This document shows positions 26,109 through 34,917 of a stretch of 64,000 nt of DNA, in pieces. Position 1 is the stretch's first letter. Each line of letters opens with the position of its first letter. Source of the DNA: UBA8337 sp937907245. GTDB lineage: Bacteria; Pseudomonadota; Alphaproteobacteria; RS24. Under the pieces are notes generated by a model. The model was given only the letters and a program-made list of their open reading frames with translations. It had not been told where the DNA came from and made no database searches. Position numbers and translations under genes: made by a program. The stretch lies in assembly GCA_965219485.1 (NCBI GenBank), contig OZ244774.1, positions 310,001 through 374,000 on the forward strand, in the 5' to 3' direction.

Positions 26109-27251
26109 ATGAAACGACAATTAAAAATCACGGGTCTAAGTGTTTCTCTCATGGCTTTGCTGGGCATCTGTGCGCCTGCGGTCGCGAAAGACAAGCCGTC
26201 TATCGATGTGACCGTGAGCGGGTACTTTACGCAATCCTTGAATTTGGTGGATGCGGATACGACGGAGCCAAGCGGGGGGCGCTTTGAAGATGAAGTGCTG
26301 GCCCAAAATGGCGAGATTCATTTCAAGGCGAAAACCAAATTGGCCGGCGGAGGCACCATCGGCGTGCGCGTCGAGTTAGAGGCCGAGGGCAGCTCCAAAG
26401 ACTTGATTGATGAGCATTATCTCTACATCAAAGATGATTGGGGCAAGGTGATTATCGGTGCGGAAAACGGTGTCGGCCACCTCATGCAGGTGCGGGCGCC
26501 GCGTTTTGTGCCGGGTCTCAAAATGTTCGACAATAGTGTCAACGAGAAGGCCATCGAAGAAACCTATGACGCGCAGCTAGGCGAAGTCGATGTCATTGAA
26601 GACCCGCATATGTCGACCAAACTCGAACATATTTCGGGTGATGACAATAAGCTTTCTTACCTCACCGCCAAAGTAAGTGGCCTGCAGATGGGGGTTTCTT
26701 ATACGCCGAATAATGCCGATCGTAACGGCGGCAAAAACAATGTTATCAGCGATACTAGCGAAATCCAAGAAGACATCCTTGAGCTGGCTATGCGATATTC
26801 TGGGTTCTATCGGGGGGCTGGCTATCGTCTTAGTTATTCGCAAGTCGAAGGCAGCAGCTTAGGCCAAGCCGCAGACCCTAAAAGTACGAGCACTGGTTTG
26901 CAGGTCTATTGGAGCGATTGGGTGTTCGGCGCCAATTTGTCTGAATATAATGATTTGGGTGCGCTATCTGGCACTAAATATACCGATAGTGAGCGCATTG
27001 AAACGCTCAATCTTGGCTTGAAATATAAGCAAGGGGATAGCTATTGGGGTCTTGGTTTTACCGATAGTGAAGAAACCGATGTGGGCAGCGTTGGCCCTGC
27101 CACCGAATATAAGGAAGTCATGATCGGCGGCGGCAAGAAGCTGACGGCGGGCGTGCAGTTTGGTTATTATTATCAAATGACTGAGGTCGATAGGAAAGGA
27201 ACCTCGGCAGAGGCGAACATCCTAGGTATGACTTTGGCCTTAACTTTTTAA
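26109..27251 (+). CDS. Outer-membrane porin (second of two)
   Basis: 380-residue porin, paralogous to the one upstream: DVTVSGYFTQSLNLVDAD, FKAKTKLAGGGTIGVRVELEAEG and DEHYLYIKDDWGKVIIGAENG match the corresponding strands, and the last residue is F after LALTF. The signal peptide (starting MKRQLKITGLSVSLMALLG) cleaves after APAVA. An AAGGA lies ten bases before the ATG; the frame extends upstream without an RBS. It has its own terminator. The two are diverged, so specificity may differ. Confidence 0.88.
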   Translation: MKRQLKITGLSVSLMALLGICAPAVAKDKPSIDVTVSGYFTQSLNLVDADTTEPSGGRFEDEVLAQNGEIHFKAKTKLAGGGTIGVRVELEAEGSSKDLIDEHYLYIKDDWGKVIIGAENGVGHLMQVRAPRFVPGLKMFDNSVNEKAIEETYDAQLGEVDVIEDPHMSTKLEHISGDDNKLSYLTAKVSGLQMGVSYTPNNADRNGGKNNVISDTSEIQEDILELAMRYSGFYRGAGYRLSYSQVEGSSLGQAADPKSTSTGLQVYWSDWVFGANLSEYNDLGALSGTKYTDSERIETLNLGLKYKQGDSYWGLGFTDSEETDVGSVGPATEYKEVMIGGGKKLTAGVQFGYYYQMTEVDRKGTSAEANILGMTLALTF

Positions 27252-27263
27252 AAAACTAGAAAT

Positions 27264-27303
27264 AGCGGCACCGCCCTCGCCCTCTAGGGGGTGCCGCTTT
27301 ATT
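27264..27303 (+). terminator. Terminator after the second porin
   Basis: 9-bp stem AGCGGCACC / GGTGCCGCT with a 17-base loop, then TTTATT. It lies between convergent genes (porin and MFS) and could act on both strands, though the T-run is on the plus strand. Confidence 0.85.
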
Positions 27304-27315
27304 CTAGGCTCCATT

Positions 27316-28608
27316 CTAGGTTTCGCTATTGGCTGCCAAATCTCCGCGCAGGGTGCGTGCCGCCAAAATATAATGCGCGGCTCCCCAAATATTGACGGTC
27401 ACGACGCTGACCAGCGCATAGCGCAGGCCGTCGACACCATAGATCGGCAAGAAATAATCCGACAAAATACCAACCAATTGTGGGCCTAGCCCGAGGCCAA
27501 TAATATTGATGCAAAACAACAATAAAGCCGCGCCTAGCGCTCGGCTTGGGCCCGGCAGAAGGCTCTGCGTCATGGCAAAACTAACCGATAGGTAAAAACC
27601 GCCAAAGAAGGCGGTGATGGTAAACAGGCCAATCGCTAGTTTCAAATTGGTGGTGAGGTAGAAAGCAATGGCTATCGGCAAAATGAATAGTTTCACGCCA
27701 GCCGTCAGCCAAACGTAATTTCGCTTGTCTTTCTTGCCTAGATAGTCCGCCAATAGGCCGCCAGAATAGGTGCCAATGCCGCCAACAATGCCACCGATGA
27801 GCGCCAATAAAGTGCCTGTTTCAATTGGGCTGAGCCCATGAATGCGGCGGAAGAAAACGCCATTCCAGTAAAGTGCGCCATAGCCGACAAACACCACCAA
27901 GGTGCAGCCAATTACAATGTGGCGCAGGCTGGGTATCGACATCATCAGTTTGAACGTGTCCCAAACTTCCCCGAAGACGTTAAAGTTAAGCGGTTTGACG
28001 GGCTGGCTACGTGCGGGCTCCTTTACGGTGAAGAACATCAAAAGCCCCAGAATAACGCCTGGAATACCGACCACAAAAAACGCCATACGCCAGCCGTATA
28101 ATTGGTCAATCACGCCGCCCACTAGAAAGCCTATCAGCACGCCAATATTAATCCCGGTGGCATAAATCCCCATGGCGGTGGCCCGGCTTTCGGGTGGAAA
28201 TAAGTCAGAAATCATTGAGTGGCTGGGCGGGCTGGAGCCAGCCTCGCCAATACCTACGCCAATTCTGGCCAAAGCCAATTGGAAGTAATTGGCCGCCATG
28301 CCACTAAAGGCGGTCATCGCCGACCAAACAATTACGGAGATGGCGATAATATTACGGCGAGAATAGCGGTCTGCCAAAATCGCGATGGGGATGCCTAGGG
28401 TGGCGTAAAAAAGGGCAAAAGACAGGCCAATTAAAAACCCCAATTGCGTATCGCTGAGCAATAGTTCCAGCTTAATACTCTCGGCCAAAATTGAGACAAT
28501 CTGACGATCGACATGGCTGGACGCATAGATAAGCACCAGCATGGCTAGCGTGTAATTGCGAACCGACTTCGGCACGGGGGCCGTTTCTTCCGGTGATGTT
28601 GAGCTCAT
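27316..28608 (-). CDS. MFS transporter, spinster-like
   Basis: 430-residue major facilitator with 12 hydrophobic segments. The A motif is GIPIAILADRYSRRN, the N-terminal SHVDRQIVSILAESIK is typical of the spinster-like sugar/lipid or aromatic acid branch, and GIGEAGSSPPSHSMISDLFPPESRATAMGIY is the corresponding loop. It probably imports or exports a hydrophobic organic acid. It follows the outer-membrane protein gene with a 70-bp gap, so it may belong to the MMPL operon or have its own promoter. Its substrate is unknown. Confidence 0.87.
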   Translation of the reverse strand: MSSTSPEETAPVPKSVRNYTLAMLVLIYASSHVDRQIVSILAESIKLELLLSDTQLGFLIGLSFALFYATLGIPIAILADRYSRRNIIAISVIVWSAMTAFSGMAANYFQLALARIGVGIGEAGSSPPSHSMISDLFPPESRATAMGIYATGINIGVLIGFLVGGVIDQLYGWRMAFFVVGIPGVILGLLMFFTVKEPARSQPVKPLNFNVFGEVWDTFKLMMSIPSLRHIVIGCTLVVFVGYGALYWNGVFFRRIHGLSPIETGTLLALIGGIVGGIGTYSGGLLADYLGKKDKRNYVWLTAGVKLFILPIAIAFYLTTNLKLAIGLFTITAFFGGFYLSVSFAMTQSLLPGPSRALGAALLLFCINIIGLGLGPQLVGILSDYFLPIYGVDGLRYALVSVVTVNIWGAAHYILAARTLRGDLAANSET

Positions 28609-28678
28609 AAGATAGTCTCCCTTTAGACGAAAAGCCTAAACAGGAAAAAGTCATTTGGCGAGAGAAACTAACTAAAAA

Positions 28679-29938
28679 TTAGAAGAAATAAGCCAACCGC
28701 AACCGAATGAAGTCTTCATCGACATTGGCTTGAGCGAGCTTGTCATTGTCGCCAACTTTACCTTGGAAGCGGGCTTCGAGAATGGCTTTATAGCTCTGGC
28801 CTAACCGGCGCTCGGCTTCTAGCGACAGGCCGCTCGACTTCGTGTCGAGGTCAATAAACCCGCCCACTAAAACAGCCGTCGATTGGGTGTCATTGGCGGT
28901 CCAGCGAAACCCGATGCCAATGTCATTGCCAAAGGGATGAGGGGCCTTTGCCTCGCGTTCATCCCACATATATTCGGTGACCAGCCCGACATCGGTGCCA
29001 CTGTTAAACAGATTGTAAAATGTATATTCAAAGCCGCCTGTGGCGCGCGACACGTCAATTTCCATAACCGGAGAGGCCAGCGTCACGACATCGCCGATAA
29101 AGCGGTTTTGCGTGGTTTGGCTGGCTTCTAATTTCCACAACCAAGAGCCCAAAGTGGCCTGCACATCGAGGCCCACCTGCGTTTGATAGGCGTGATAGGC
29201 TTGCAATTTTGGTAGGCCATTGTTTGCCGAAAATTCGCCAGTAGCCAGCAATTGCGGTTCGCGCGCGGTGCCTTTAAAGCCAGAGAGGCCAATATCAAAA
29301 GCGCCGATACTATGTTTATAGCGCAGGGCATAATCTTCGGTGCGTCGCCCTTCGCCGCTCTCAAATAGGGTGGTATTATCGTCAACGACAAAACCGTAAT
29401 TGGGGCGCCCTGTTATCGGGTCCGCATATTGGCGGATGCGAAAAAATGGGAGCGAATAGCCCGTCAAAGTGCCAAAGCGCGTGCTATAGGCGAGCTTGAC
29501 CATCGGCTGGCCCAGCTTAGCCTCCCCATCGGTGCTTTCTACATTGTCGGTCTGGTTGATAATGTCGACGAGGTGCAAAAATTCTGTCACGCCCCAAAAC
29601 TCTTTATCGGCGCCGAGGGTCAACTCAAACGGCCCGCGCAAATAGCGATATTTGGCTTCGCGCAAATCCATATGGCTGCGTTCATGGTCATGTTGGTCGT
29701 AGCGGCCAAAAGGTTTCAAGATAACCGCATGGCGGCCGGAGCGCGAATACAGCCCCAGTTCCAATTCACTAGATATAGACGTGAAATCCTGTTCCATGTC
29801 TTCGCTGCGCCCGACTTTGAGGAAATGCCGGGCTTCGAGCTCGATATTTCCATCAAAGTCGATATCCATCGCCCCAGCGGTAGGGGCGCCAAGCCCCAAG
29901 ACAGCCACTAAAACGGGAAAGAGAGGCGCGCGCGACAT
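28679..29938 (-). CDS. Outer-membrane beta-barrel protein in MMPL/LolA-like operon
   Basis: 419-residue exported protein with a signal peptide ending PTAGA. The rest is a series of amphipathic strands (ELEARHFLKV, ELELGLYSR, LTLGADKEFWGVTEFLHLVDIINQTD) ending in the aromatic C-terminal strand FIRLRLAYFF, which marks an outer-membrane barrel. The WGVTEFLHLVD stretch resembles DUF1302/porin-like proteins that travel with RND pumps. It starts two bases after the LolA-like gene stop. It is probably the outer-membrane leg of an envelope export route formed with the two upstream genes. Confidence 0.78.
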   Translation of the reverse strand: MSRAPLFPVLVAVLGLGAPTAGAMDIDFDGNIELEARHFLKVGRSEDMEQDFTSISSELELGLYSRSGRHAVILKPFGRYDQHDHERSHMDLREAKYRYLRGPFELTLGADKEFWGVTEFLHLVDIINQTDNVESTDGEAKLGQPMVKLAYSTRFGTLTGYSLPFFRIRQYADPITGRPNYGFVVDDNTTLFESGEGRRTEDYALRYKHSIGAFDIGLSGFKGTAREPQLLATGEFSANNGLPKLQAYHAYQTQVGLDVQATLGSWLWKLEASQTTQNRFIGDVVTLASPVMEIDVSRATGGFEYTFYNLFNSGTDVGLVTEYMWDEREAKAPHPFGNDIGIGFRWTANDTQSTAVLVGGFIDLDTKSSGLSLEAERRLGQSYKAILEARFQGKVGDNDKLAQANVDEDFIRLRLAYFF

Positions 29939-29940
29939 AT

Positions 29941-30771
29941 TTAGCGAGCCCGCTTCAAGCTATCTTGCGTGAAGTCAGCCTTGTCCAAATCGGTCTGGAA
30001 CTCATATTCATCCCAACGCAGCGTTGTCGTTTTTTTCGTCACATGGTTTTCCATGTAAAGATTGTGGGCACGCCAAAATTTGTCGAGATATAATTGATAG
30101 TCGCTAAACGTCAGGGTTTTCAACAGCGAGTTCTTGCGGTCATAATAGATTACCTTACGGAGCTGATAATCTGTCGTATCCGTATAGCTTATGGTGCGCG
30201 TATAGCCCGAGTGCTTATACAAAGGCCGCCGCTCGGTAACGTGACAGGTTAGCTCGCCACAAGCTTCATCGCGCAGCCACTTATAGGAAAATTTACCGAC
30301 TTCTTGCGCCGAGAAATCTTCAAAAGCAAATTCAGAGCCCATAAACGGGCCTGACTTATTGACGGAGCTAATTCGTTTAACGCGCTTGAGGGCAGGTAAA
30401 AACATCCATTGCTCATCAGGGTCGAGAACATGCGCATAGGTCAACATAGCGGTGCCGGCCACATCGGCTGGCTCGTTGAAAATCATCATTGACCAATCGC
30501 CGTCATTTGGATTTTTATTTTCCAATGTATTGAAGCCTAGGCGACGCTCGCTCACATCGCCATTGGCATTGGTTAAAATCATTTCCATTTCGGTTTGCGT
30601 GTTGATATAGCCCAGGTTCATCGCATCGGATTTTTGGGCAATGGCCAAGCCACGCGCTTCGGGTTGGTCGGGCCCTGGCAATTCAGCTTGCGCGGGCGAC
30701 GCCAAAAGTAGAGGCGCAAGAGAGGCAAGCGCCAAGGCTGTGTTGCGAGTTGTTTTGAACAGGGTAGTCAT
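29941..30771 (-). CDS. LolA-like outer-membrane lipoprotein-sorting protein
   Basis: 276-residue periplasmic protein: a signal peptide (MTTLFKTTRNTALALASLAP ... cleavage about PAQA) followed by a LolA-like half-barrel with YSWMMIFNEPADVAGTAML-like, DPDEQWMFLPALKRVKRISS and YTRTISYTDTTDYQLRKVIYY strands. Proteins of this class shuttle lipids or hydrophobic products across the periplasm for MMPL pumps. The start is the ATG behind GGAGAGAATT; an ATG four codons earlier overlaps the pump's stop as TAATG. It forms a compact operon with the pump and outer-membrane protein. Confidence 0.85.
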   Translation of the reverse strand: MTTLFKTTRNTALALASLAPLLLASPAQAELPGPDQPEARGLAIAQKSDAMNLGYINTQTEMEMILTNANGDVSERRLGFNTLENKNPNDGDWSMMIFNEPADVAGTAMLTYAHVLDPDEQWMFLPALKRVKRISSVNKSGPFMGSEFAFEDFSAQEVGKFSYKWLRDEACGELTCHVTERRPLYKHSGYTRTISYTDTTDYQLRKVIYYDRKNSLLKTLTFSDYQLYLDKFWRAHNLYMENHVTKKTTTLRWDEYEFQTDLDKADFTQDSLKRAR

Positions 30772-30782
30772 AATTCTCTCCA

Positions 30783-33134
30783 TTATTCAGCAGGTTGAGC
30801 TGCAGCGTCTTTGGGGGTATCCAAAGGCGTATCTTTTTCGCCACGGCTATCGAGGGCGATAAGCAGGGGCGGCAGCAATAAGAAGTCGAGGATGAGGGCC
30901 ATAAAAATGGTCAAAGCCACAACGCGGCCCAACATCGCATTAATTAAAAACGGCGATAGCGTAAGCACCATAAAGCCGGCCACCAGAACAAAGGAACAAA
31001 CCCAAAGGGCCGTGCCGACGGTGGCAAAACTATAGCGCACGGCATTTTGCGACGTGTAGCCAAGCTCGACGCGGGCATGGCGATATTTACTCAACATATG
31101 CACCGTGGCATCGACGATAAGGCCGATGGCGGTAGCGCCTACAAAGGCTGTCCAAAAGCCAACTTCTGTCTGGTAGAGAGAGAAGAAGCCCATGGCCACA
31201 GCCGGTGGGGCAATGTTCGGGATCAGGCTAATTAGGCCAAGGCGCAGGCTGCGCAAGGCGAACATTAGGCAACCCGAAATCAACACAAAGGCGATGAGCG
31301 TGCCGGTGGTCATGGCATTGAAATTGCGCTCGCCAATATAAGAGAACATTACCGATTGACCCGAAGGGTCTACCTGCATGCGCTCTGGGGCATTGGCTTG
31401 CAGCCACTTCAGGCCGCGCGCTTGCACGACTTTCATCTCTGCCGTGCTGAGGTCGGTCATGGTTACGACGAGGCGCGAGGCAGATTTATCGACATTCAAT
31501 TGGTCGTTCAGGTCGAGCCCATAGGGCAGCGACATTTCATAGAGCAGCACATATTGTGCCGCCATGTCGCGGCTTTCTGGCACCGCATAATACTCTTGAT
31601 TGTCGCCATTGAAGGAGCGGTTGATGCGTTTAACGACATCCGAGAAAGCGGCTACATGTTCGACTTCTGGTTGGGCGCGCATGAAATCGGCAAACGCATT
31701 GAGCGTCGTCAGATAGTCGGGGTCGGCCACCGAGCCGGCTTCGCCGCCACTGAACGAGTAGTTGATAATGTAAATACTGGTCAGATTATCAGCCGCCCAA
31801 TCGGAGGCTTGGCGGAAATCAATCGACTCATCGAAATATTCGACGAAGCGATCGTTGAAAGTGAGGCGAGGCAAGAGAGCTGCGCCAACTAGGCTTAGAG
31901 CCAACATGCTGACCAGCAGGGGTTTGCGTTTGGCAATTACCATATCGGCAAGCCAGCTCATCCAACGGCTTTGGCTGTCGACGGCTTGGCTGCTTTTCAT
32001 CGGCAGAAGCGTTAGCAAAGCGGGGAAGAGGGTCATGGATAAAACCCAAGCATAAATCGCGCCAATACCGGCAAATGCGCCGAGGTCGCGGTAAGGTGGA
32101 GCGTCGGAGAACTGCAAGCTGAACAGGCCAATGGCCGTGGTCACGGAAGTGAGGAATACCGGCTGCGCGTTAATGCGCAGGCTTTCTACAATGGCGGCGC
32201 GTTTTTCCATACCACTGCCTTGGGAAACCAGAGCGGTGATTAGAATATGCACACAGTCTGCCACGGCGACAGTAAGAATAATGGTTGGCGCGCCCGAGGC
32301 GGGAGGGGATAGCGGAATGCCTAGCCAACCGCCCGTGCCCATGGCCATAGCGGTGGATAGGGTAACCGTTACCATGGTGGCCAGCGTGCCGAAGAACTTG
32401 CGCGTGGTGACAATTAGCACCACAGCAATCAGCACAAACATAATCGGCGTGAGGGTTTTCAAATCTTGTTGCGCGGCTTCCGCAAACGAGTTCGATAGCA
32501 TTTGCGAGCCCGTGAGCTCGATGCGAATATTGGGGTATTTCGCCCGCATGGCCTCATGCAACTCGCGCGCGGCGGTGACAATTGAGGTGGTGGCAGCGAT
32601 GTCATCTTTGGGCGGTCGCAGCGAGACCACGACGGCGGCGGTGCGTTTGTCGAGCGATAGGAGGCGCCCGGCCAGCAGTGGCTCGTTTAAAATTGTGTCT
32701 TCAATATAGGCGATTTTCTTTTTCGAAATATCGGCCGGGTCTTCTAACAGCGAGCGCACTTCCAAATCATCAAGGCCAATGGCGCGGGTGTTTTGGAAAT
32801 TCGTCAGGCTGTCGACACGCGTGGAGAAAGGAATTTGCCAGCCCGCTTCGGTCATTTCAAAGGCCAAGTTTAACCCCTCGGGGGAGGTGGCATGGCTATC
32901 GTCTTTAGGCTGATAGACAAAGAACAAAGTGTCCGGGCTGGAGTAGGTGCGCTCCAGCTCCTCAAATGCCGTTAGATAAGGGTTATCGTTAGAAAAGAAA
33001 TAGCGATAGTCATTGGTGAAGCGCAAATTCTGCCCGCCCATACTGGCCATAACGGCAAGGATAAGGGATAGAAAAATCACCAAAAACGGTCGGCGGGTAA
33101 TAAAGTCGCCATATTGTTGCATGGTAAACGGCAT
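30783..33134 (-). CDS. MMPL-family RND transporter
   Basis: 783-residue efflux or lipid-export pump of the MMPL/HpnN type. There is one transmembrane helix at the start (PFLVIFLSLILAVMASMGG), a periplasmic loop to about residue 210, a cluster of five to six helices, a second helix and periplasmic loop (about 410-600), and a second cluster of helices with GATAIGLIVDATVHMLSKYRH, the pattern of the proton-relay region. MMPL proteins export hydrophobic lipids or pigment precursors, often with a LolA-like periplasmic carrier as here. Strong SD AGGAGAAACCTC before the ATG. It is divergent from a TetR regulator whose operator palindrome (33185-33198) lies between them. Confidence 0.9.
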   Translation of the reverse strand: MPFTMQQYGDFITRRPFLVIFLSLILAVMASMGGQNLRFTNDYRYFFSNDNPYLTAFEELERTYSSPDTLFFVYQPKDDSHATSPEGLNLAFEMTEAGWQIPFSTRVDSLTNFQNTRAIGLDDLEVRSLLEDPADISKKKIAYIEDTILNEPLLAGRLLSLDKRTAAVVVSLRPPKDDIAATTSIVTAARELHEAMRAKYPNIRIELTGSQMLSNSFAEAAQQDLKTLTPIMFVLIAVVLIVTTRKFFGTLATMVTVTLSTAMAMGTGGWLGIPLSPPASGAPTIILTVAVADCVHILITALVSQGSGMEKRAAIVESLRINAQPVFLTSVTTAIGLFSLQFSDAPPYRDLGAFAGIGAIYAWVLSMTLFPALLTLLPMKSSQAVDSQSRWMSWLADMVIAKRKPLLVSMLALSLVGAALLPRLTFNDRFVEYFDESIDFRQASDWAADNLTSIYIINYSFSGGEAGSVADPDYLTTLNAFADFMRAQPEVEHVAAFSDVVKRINRSFNGDNQEYYAVPESRDMAAQYVLLYEMSLPYGLDLNDQLNVDKSASRLVVTMTDLSTAEMKVVQARGLKWLQANAPERMQVDPSGQSVMFSYIGERNFNAMTTGTLIAFVLISGCLMFALRSLRLGLISLIPNIAPPAVAMGFFSLYQTEVGFWTAFVGATAIGLIVDATVHMLSKYRHARVELGYTSQNAVRYSFATVGTALWVCSFVLVAGFMVLTLSPFLINAMLGRVVALTIFMALILDFLLLPPLLIALDSRGEKDTPLDTPKDAAAQPAE

Positions 33135-33184
33135 GAGGTTTCTCCTGTATTTACCCTTAATATAGGCGGTTGGTTTTAATTGTC

Positions 33185-33198
33185 AAACTGAACAGTTT
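33185..33198. promoter_or_regulatory. Palindrome, probable TetR operator
   Basis: AAACTG-AA-CAGTTT, a perfect inverted repeat in the 81-bp space between the divergent MMPL pump and TetR genes, 17 bases from the TetR ATG. Position and symmetry suggest the repressor's own binding site. Confidence 0.6.
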
Positions 33199-33215
33199 AG
33201 TTTATTAATATAGTC

Positions 33216-33875
33216 ATGATAAAATCTTCCTCCAGCTCTTCTTACTCCCCCGGGCGCGGTCGACCTAAAGACGTGACCAAGCGAAATGATATTTTGCTCG
33301 CGGCTTCCGACTTGTTTTTGCAACGCGGGTTCCATGGCACGTCTATGGATGCGCTAGCGGAAGCGGCTGGGGTTTCCAAGGCGACGGTCTATTCGCACTT
33401 TACCGATAAAAACGCTCTGTATCAGGCTTTGATACAAAGCAAAGTTACCGATTATCAGCTCGATGATTTATCGCCCCGCTTAAGCTGGGATATGAAGGCT
33501 GACCTGACGATGATTGGCACGAATATTCTCGACCTTATTTTCGATGATAAGGCTTTGGCTATGCTGCGCATGGTTATCTATGAGGGGCAGAAAGTGCCGG
33601 CTCTTGGAGACTTGTTCCGGACGGCGGGACCGCAAGTGGTGTTTCAGCAGATCACCGATTATTTTGCGGAACAAAAGCGCCGAGGGGTCACTTATCTGGG
33701 AAATCCAGAAGAAGATTGTGGCTTGCACTCTGGCCTTTTGGTCGAGCATCGAATGATGATGCAAGTGTTGATTGGCAGCCAAGCCATACCCAATGTGGCG
33801 GAGCGGCGATTGCTGGCACAGGCTTCGGTTCGCCGCTTTATTGCGGTGAAAAAATCAGAAGCCGGCGCCAGCTAA
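33216..33875 (+). CDS. TetR/AcrR-family transcriptional regulator
   Basis: 219-residue repressor. The N-terminal helix-turn-helix is DALAEAAGVSKATVYSHFTDKNALYQALI (about residues 44-72), after a serine-rich leader; the rest is the ligand-binding helical domain, with AefR-like pieces such as RMVIYEGQKVPALGDLFRTAGP. It is probably a repressor of the divergent MMPL/LolA-like/outer-membrane operon, released by its substrate; this rests on gene position and the palindrome. No clear RBS at the ATG. Confidence 0.9.
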   Translation: MIKSSSSSSYSPGRGRPKDVTKRNDILLAASDLFLQRGFHGTSMDALAEAAGVSKATVYSHFTDKNALYQALIQSKVTDYQLDDLSPRLSWDMKADLTMIGTNILDLIFDDKALAMLRMVIYEGQKVPALGDLFRTAGPQVVFQQITDYFAEQKRRGVTYLGNPEEDCGLHSGLLVEHRMMMQVLIGSQAIPNVAERRLLAQASVRRFIAVKKSEAGAS

Positions 33876-33890
33876 TCTAGCTAAAACGGT

Positions 33891-34364
33891 TTAGTCGTCC
33901 GCCTCGTCGTGGTGGCGATGGCGCTTCATATGCTCGGCGATATTGCGCCGCGCTTCTGGCGATAGACCCTGGGCCATGTCGCGTAAAGCGCCGTGAAAAT
34001 TCTCATTCACTTGCGCCGCCGCCTTTTGTGAACGGTCTAGCGATGCCGTTATTCTTATCGGGTCGGGTGTTTCGACACTCAGACTTTCGCGAAAATCATG
34101 GCGCGCCGCACGAACTTCTTTTACCGCATTTTGTAAAGCTGGGCGGCGTTCGCTGAACACTTGTTTGGCGAGGGTTTTATCTTGCCCTTCGAGGTGGCGC
34201 AAAAAACGACTTTCGGCGCGATCCAGGCGTTTTTCAATCCAATTGCCATCGGCGCGGATATTTTTCCACTTCAGGGCATAAAATCCAGCCCCTCCGATGA
34301 TGAAAAAGTTCAGCGCAAGAGAGACGATTAAAGCGGAGTAGATGATTTTTTTATTTTCTAACAT
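33891..34364 (-). CDS. Periplasmic CpxP/Spy-like heavy-metal sensor
   Basis: 157-residue membrane-anchored protein: one N-terminal helix (YSALIVSLALNFFIIGGAGFY), then a helical hairpin-rich periplasmic domain with heptad-like stretches (LLRHLEGQDKTLAKQVF, VKEVRAARHDFRESL, ASLDRSQKAAAQVNENFHGAL) and a histidine-rich tail HMKRHRHHDEADD that may bind metal. It follows an ECF sigma factor and an anti-sigma-like gene (8-bp gap), like the CnrX-type arrangement. It may sense metal or envelope stress and pass the signal to the neighbours. Confidence 0.8.
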   Translation of the reverse strand: MLENKKIIYSALIVSLALNFFIIGGAGFYALKWKNIRADGNWIEKRLDRAESRFLRHLEGQDKTLAKQVFSERRPALQNAVKEVRAARHDFRESLSVETPDPIRITASLDRSQKAAAQVNENFHGALRDMAQGLSPEARRNIAEHMKRHRHHDEADD

Positions 34365-34372
34365 ATTGGCTC

Positions 34373-34915
34373 CTATAGAGGTTCGGTTGGGAGGAAGACG
34401 GTCGAGATAATTTCAAGCGAAGCCAGCGGATCACCGGCTCCTGTCAGGGTTTCAAAAACCAAGGGCCCAACAATAAAGCCGGCCATAAAGCAGGCAGCGA
34501 GGGCTGTCAGGCTGGCACCAAGCGTCGATTTTTGCCAGTTGGACTTTGGGCCTGATTGTGGGCCAGACTTCAGGCCAGGCTGTGGGCCAGAATGTGGGCC
34601 CGATTGTGGGTTCAGGGCAAGGTTAACAATTTCTGCCGGGCTGGCTTTTATCTGTGTTTCTAGGTTGGCCAGCACGCTTTCCATAAGCTGAGGCGAGGGG
34701 TCGGGCAAGCGGGCGTCGAGCCAATCATCGAGGCTTTTCTCGCGGGCAAATAGGGCCGCCGCTTTGGGCTCTGCCTCTAGTAAGCCCTGCAGGGCGGCCT
34801 GCGCTTCGGCTGGCCAGCTATCGGTTTGGCTGCCATAGGCGCTAAGCATCGCTTCCACGGTTTCTAGTGGTGTTGGGTTTGGGGGCATTTGATTAGGGGG
34901 CATAGGAACACTCAT
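34373..34915 (-). CDS. Putative anti-sigma factor with proline/glycine repeats
   Basis: 180 residues: an acidic helical N-terminal region (about 15-85, AMLSAYGSQTDSWPAEAQAALQG), a linker at about 95-125 of tandem SGPx tetrapeptides (encoded by six 12-bp units at 34548-34619), then a C-terminal hydrophobic helix (ALAACFMAGFIVGPLVF). It is two bases from the ECF sigma gene stop and 8 bp from the CpxP-like gene, so it is most likely the membrane anti-sigma factor. Sequence alone does not prove this; it lacks a zinc-binding HxxxCxxC motif. Confidence 0.65.
   Translation of the reverse strand: MSVPMPPNQMPPNPTPLETVEAMLSAYGSQTDSWPAEAQAALQGLLEAEPKAAALFAREKSLDDWLDARLPDPSPQLMESVLANLETQIKASPAEIVNLALNPQSGPHSGPQPGLKSGPQSGPKSNWQKSTLGASLTALAACFMAGFIVGPLVFETLTGAGDPLASLEIISTVFLPTEPL
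34548..34619. repeat. 12-bp in-frame tandem array, six units
   Basis: GGGCCTGATTGT, GGGCCAGACTTC, AGGCCAGGCTGT, GGGCCAGAATGT, GGGCCCGATTGT, then a decayed sixth. Encodes the SGPx tetrapeptides in the anti-sigma-like linker. Confidence 0.9.
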
Positions 34916-34917
34916 CT

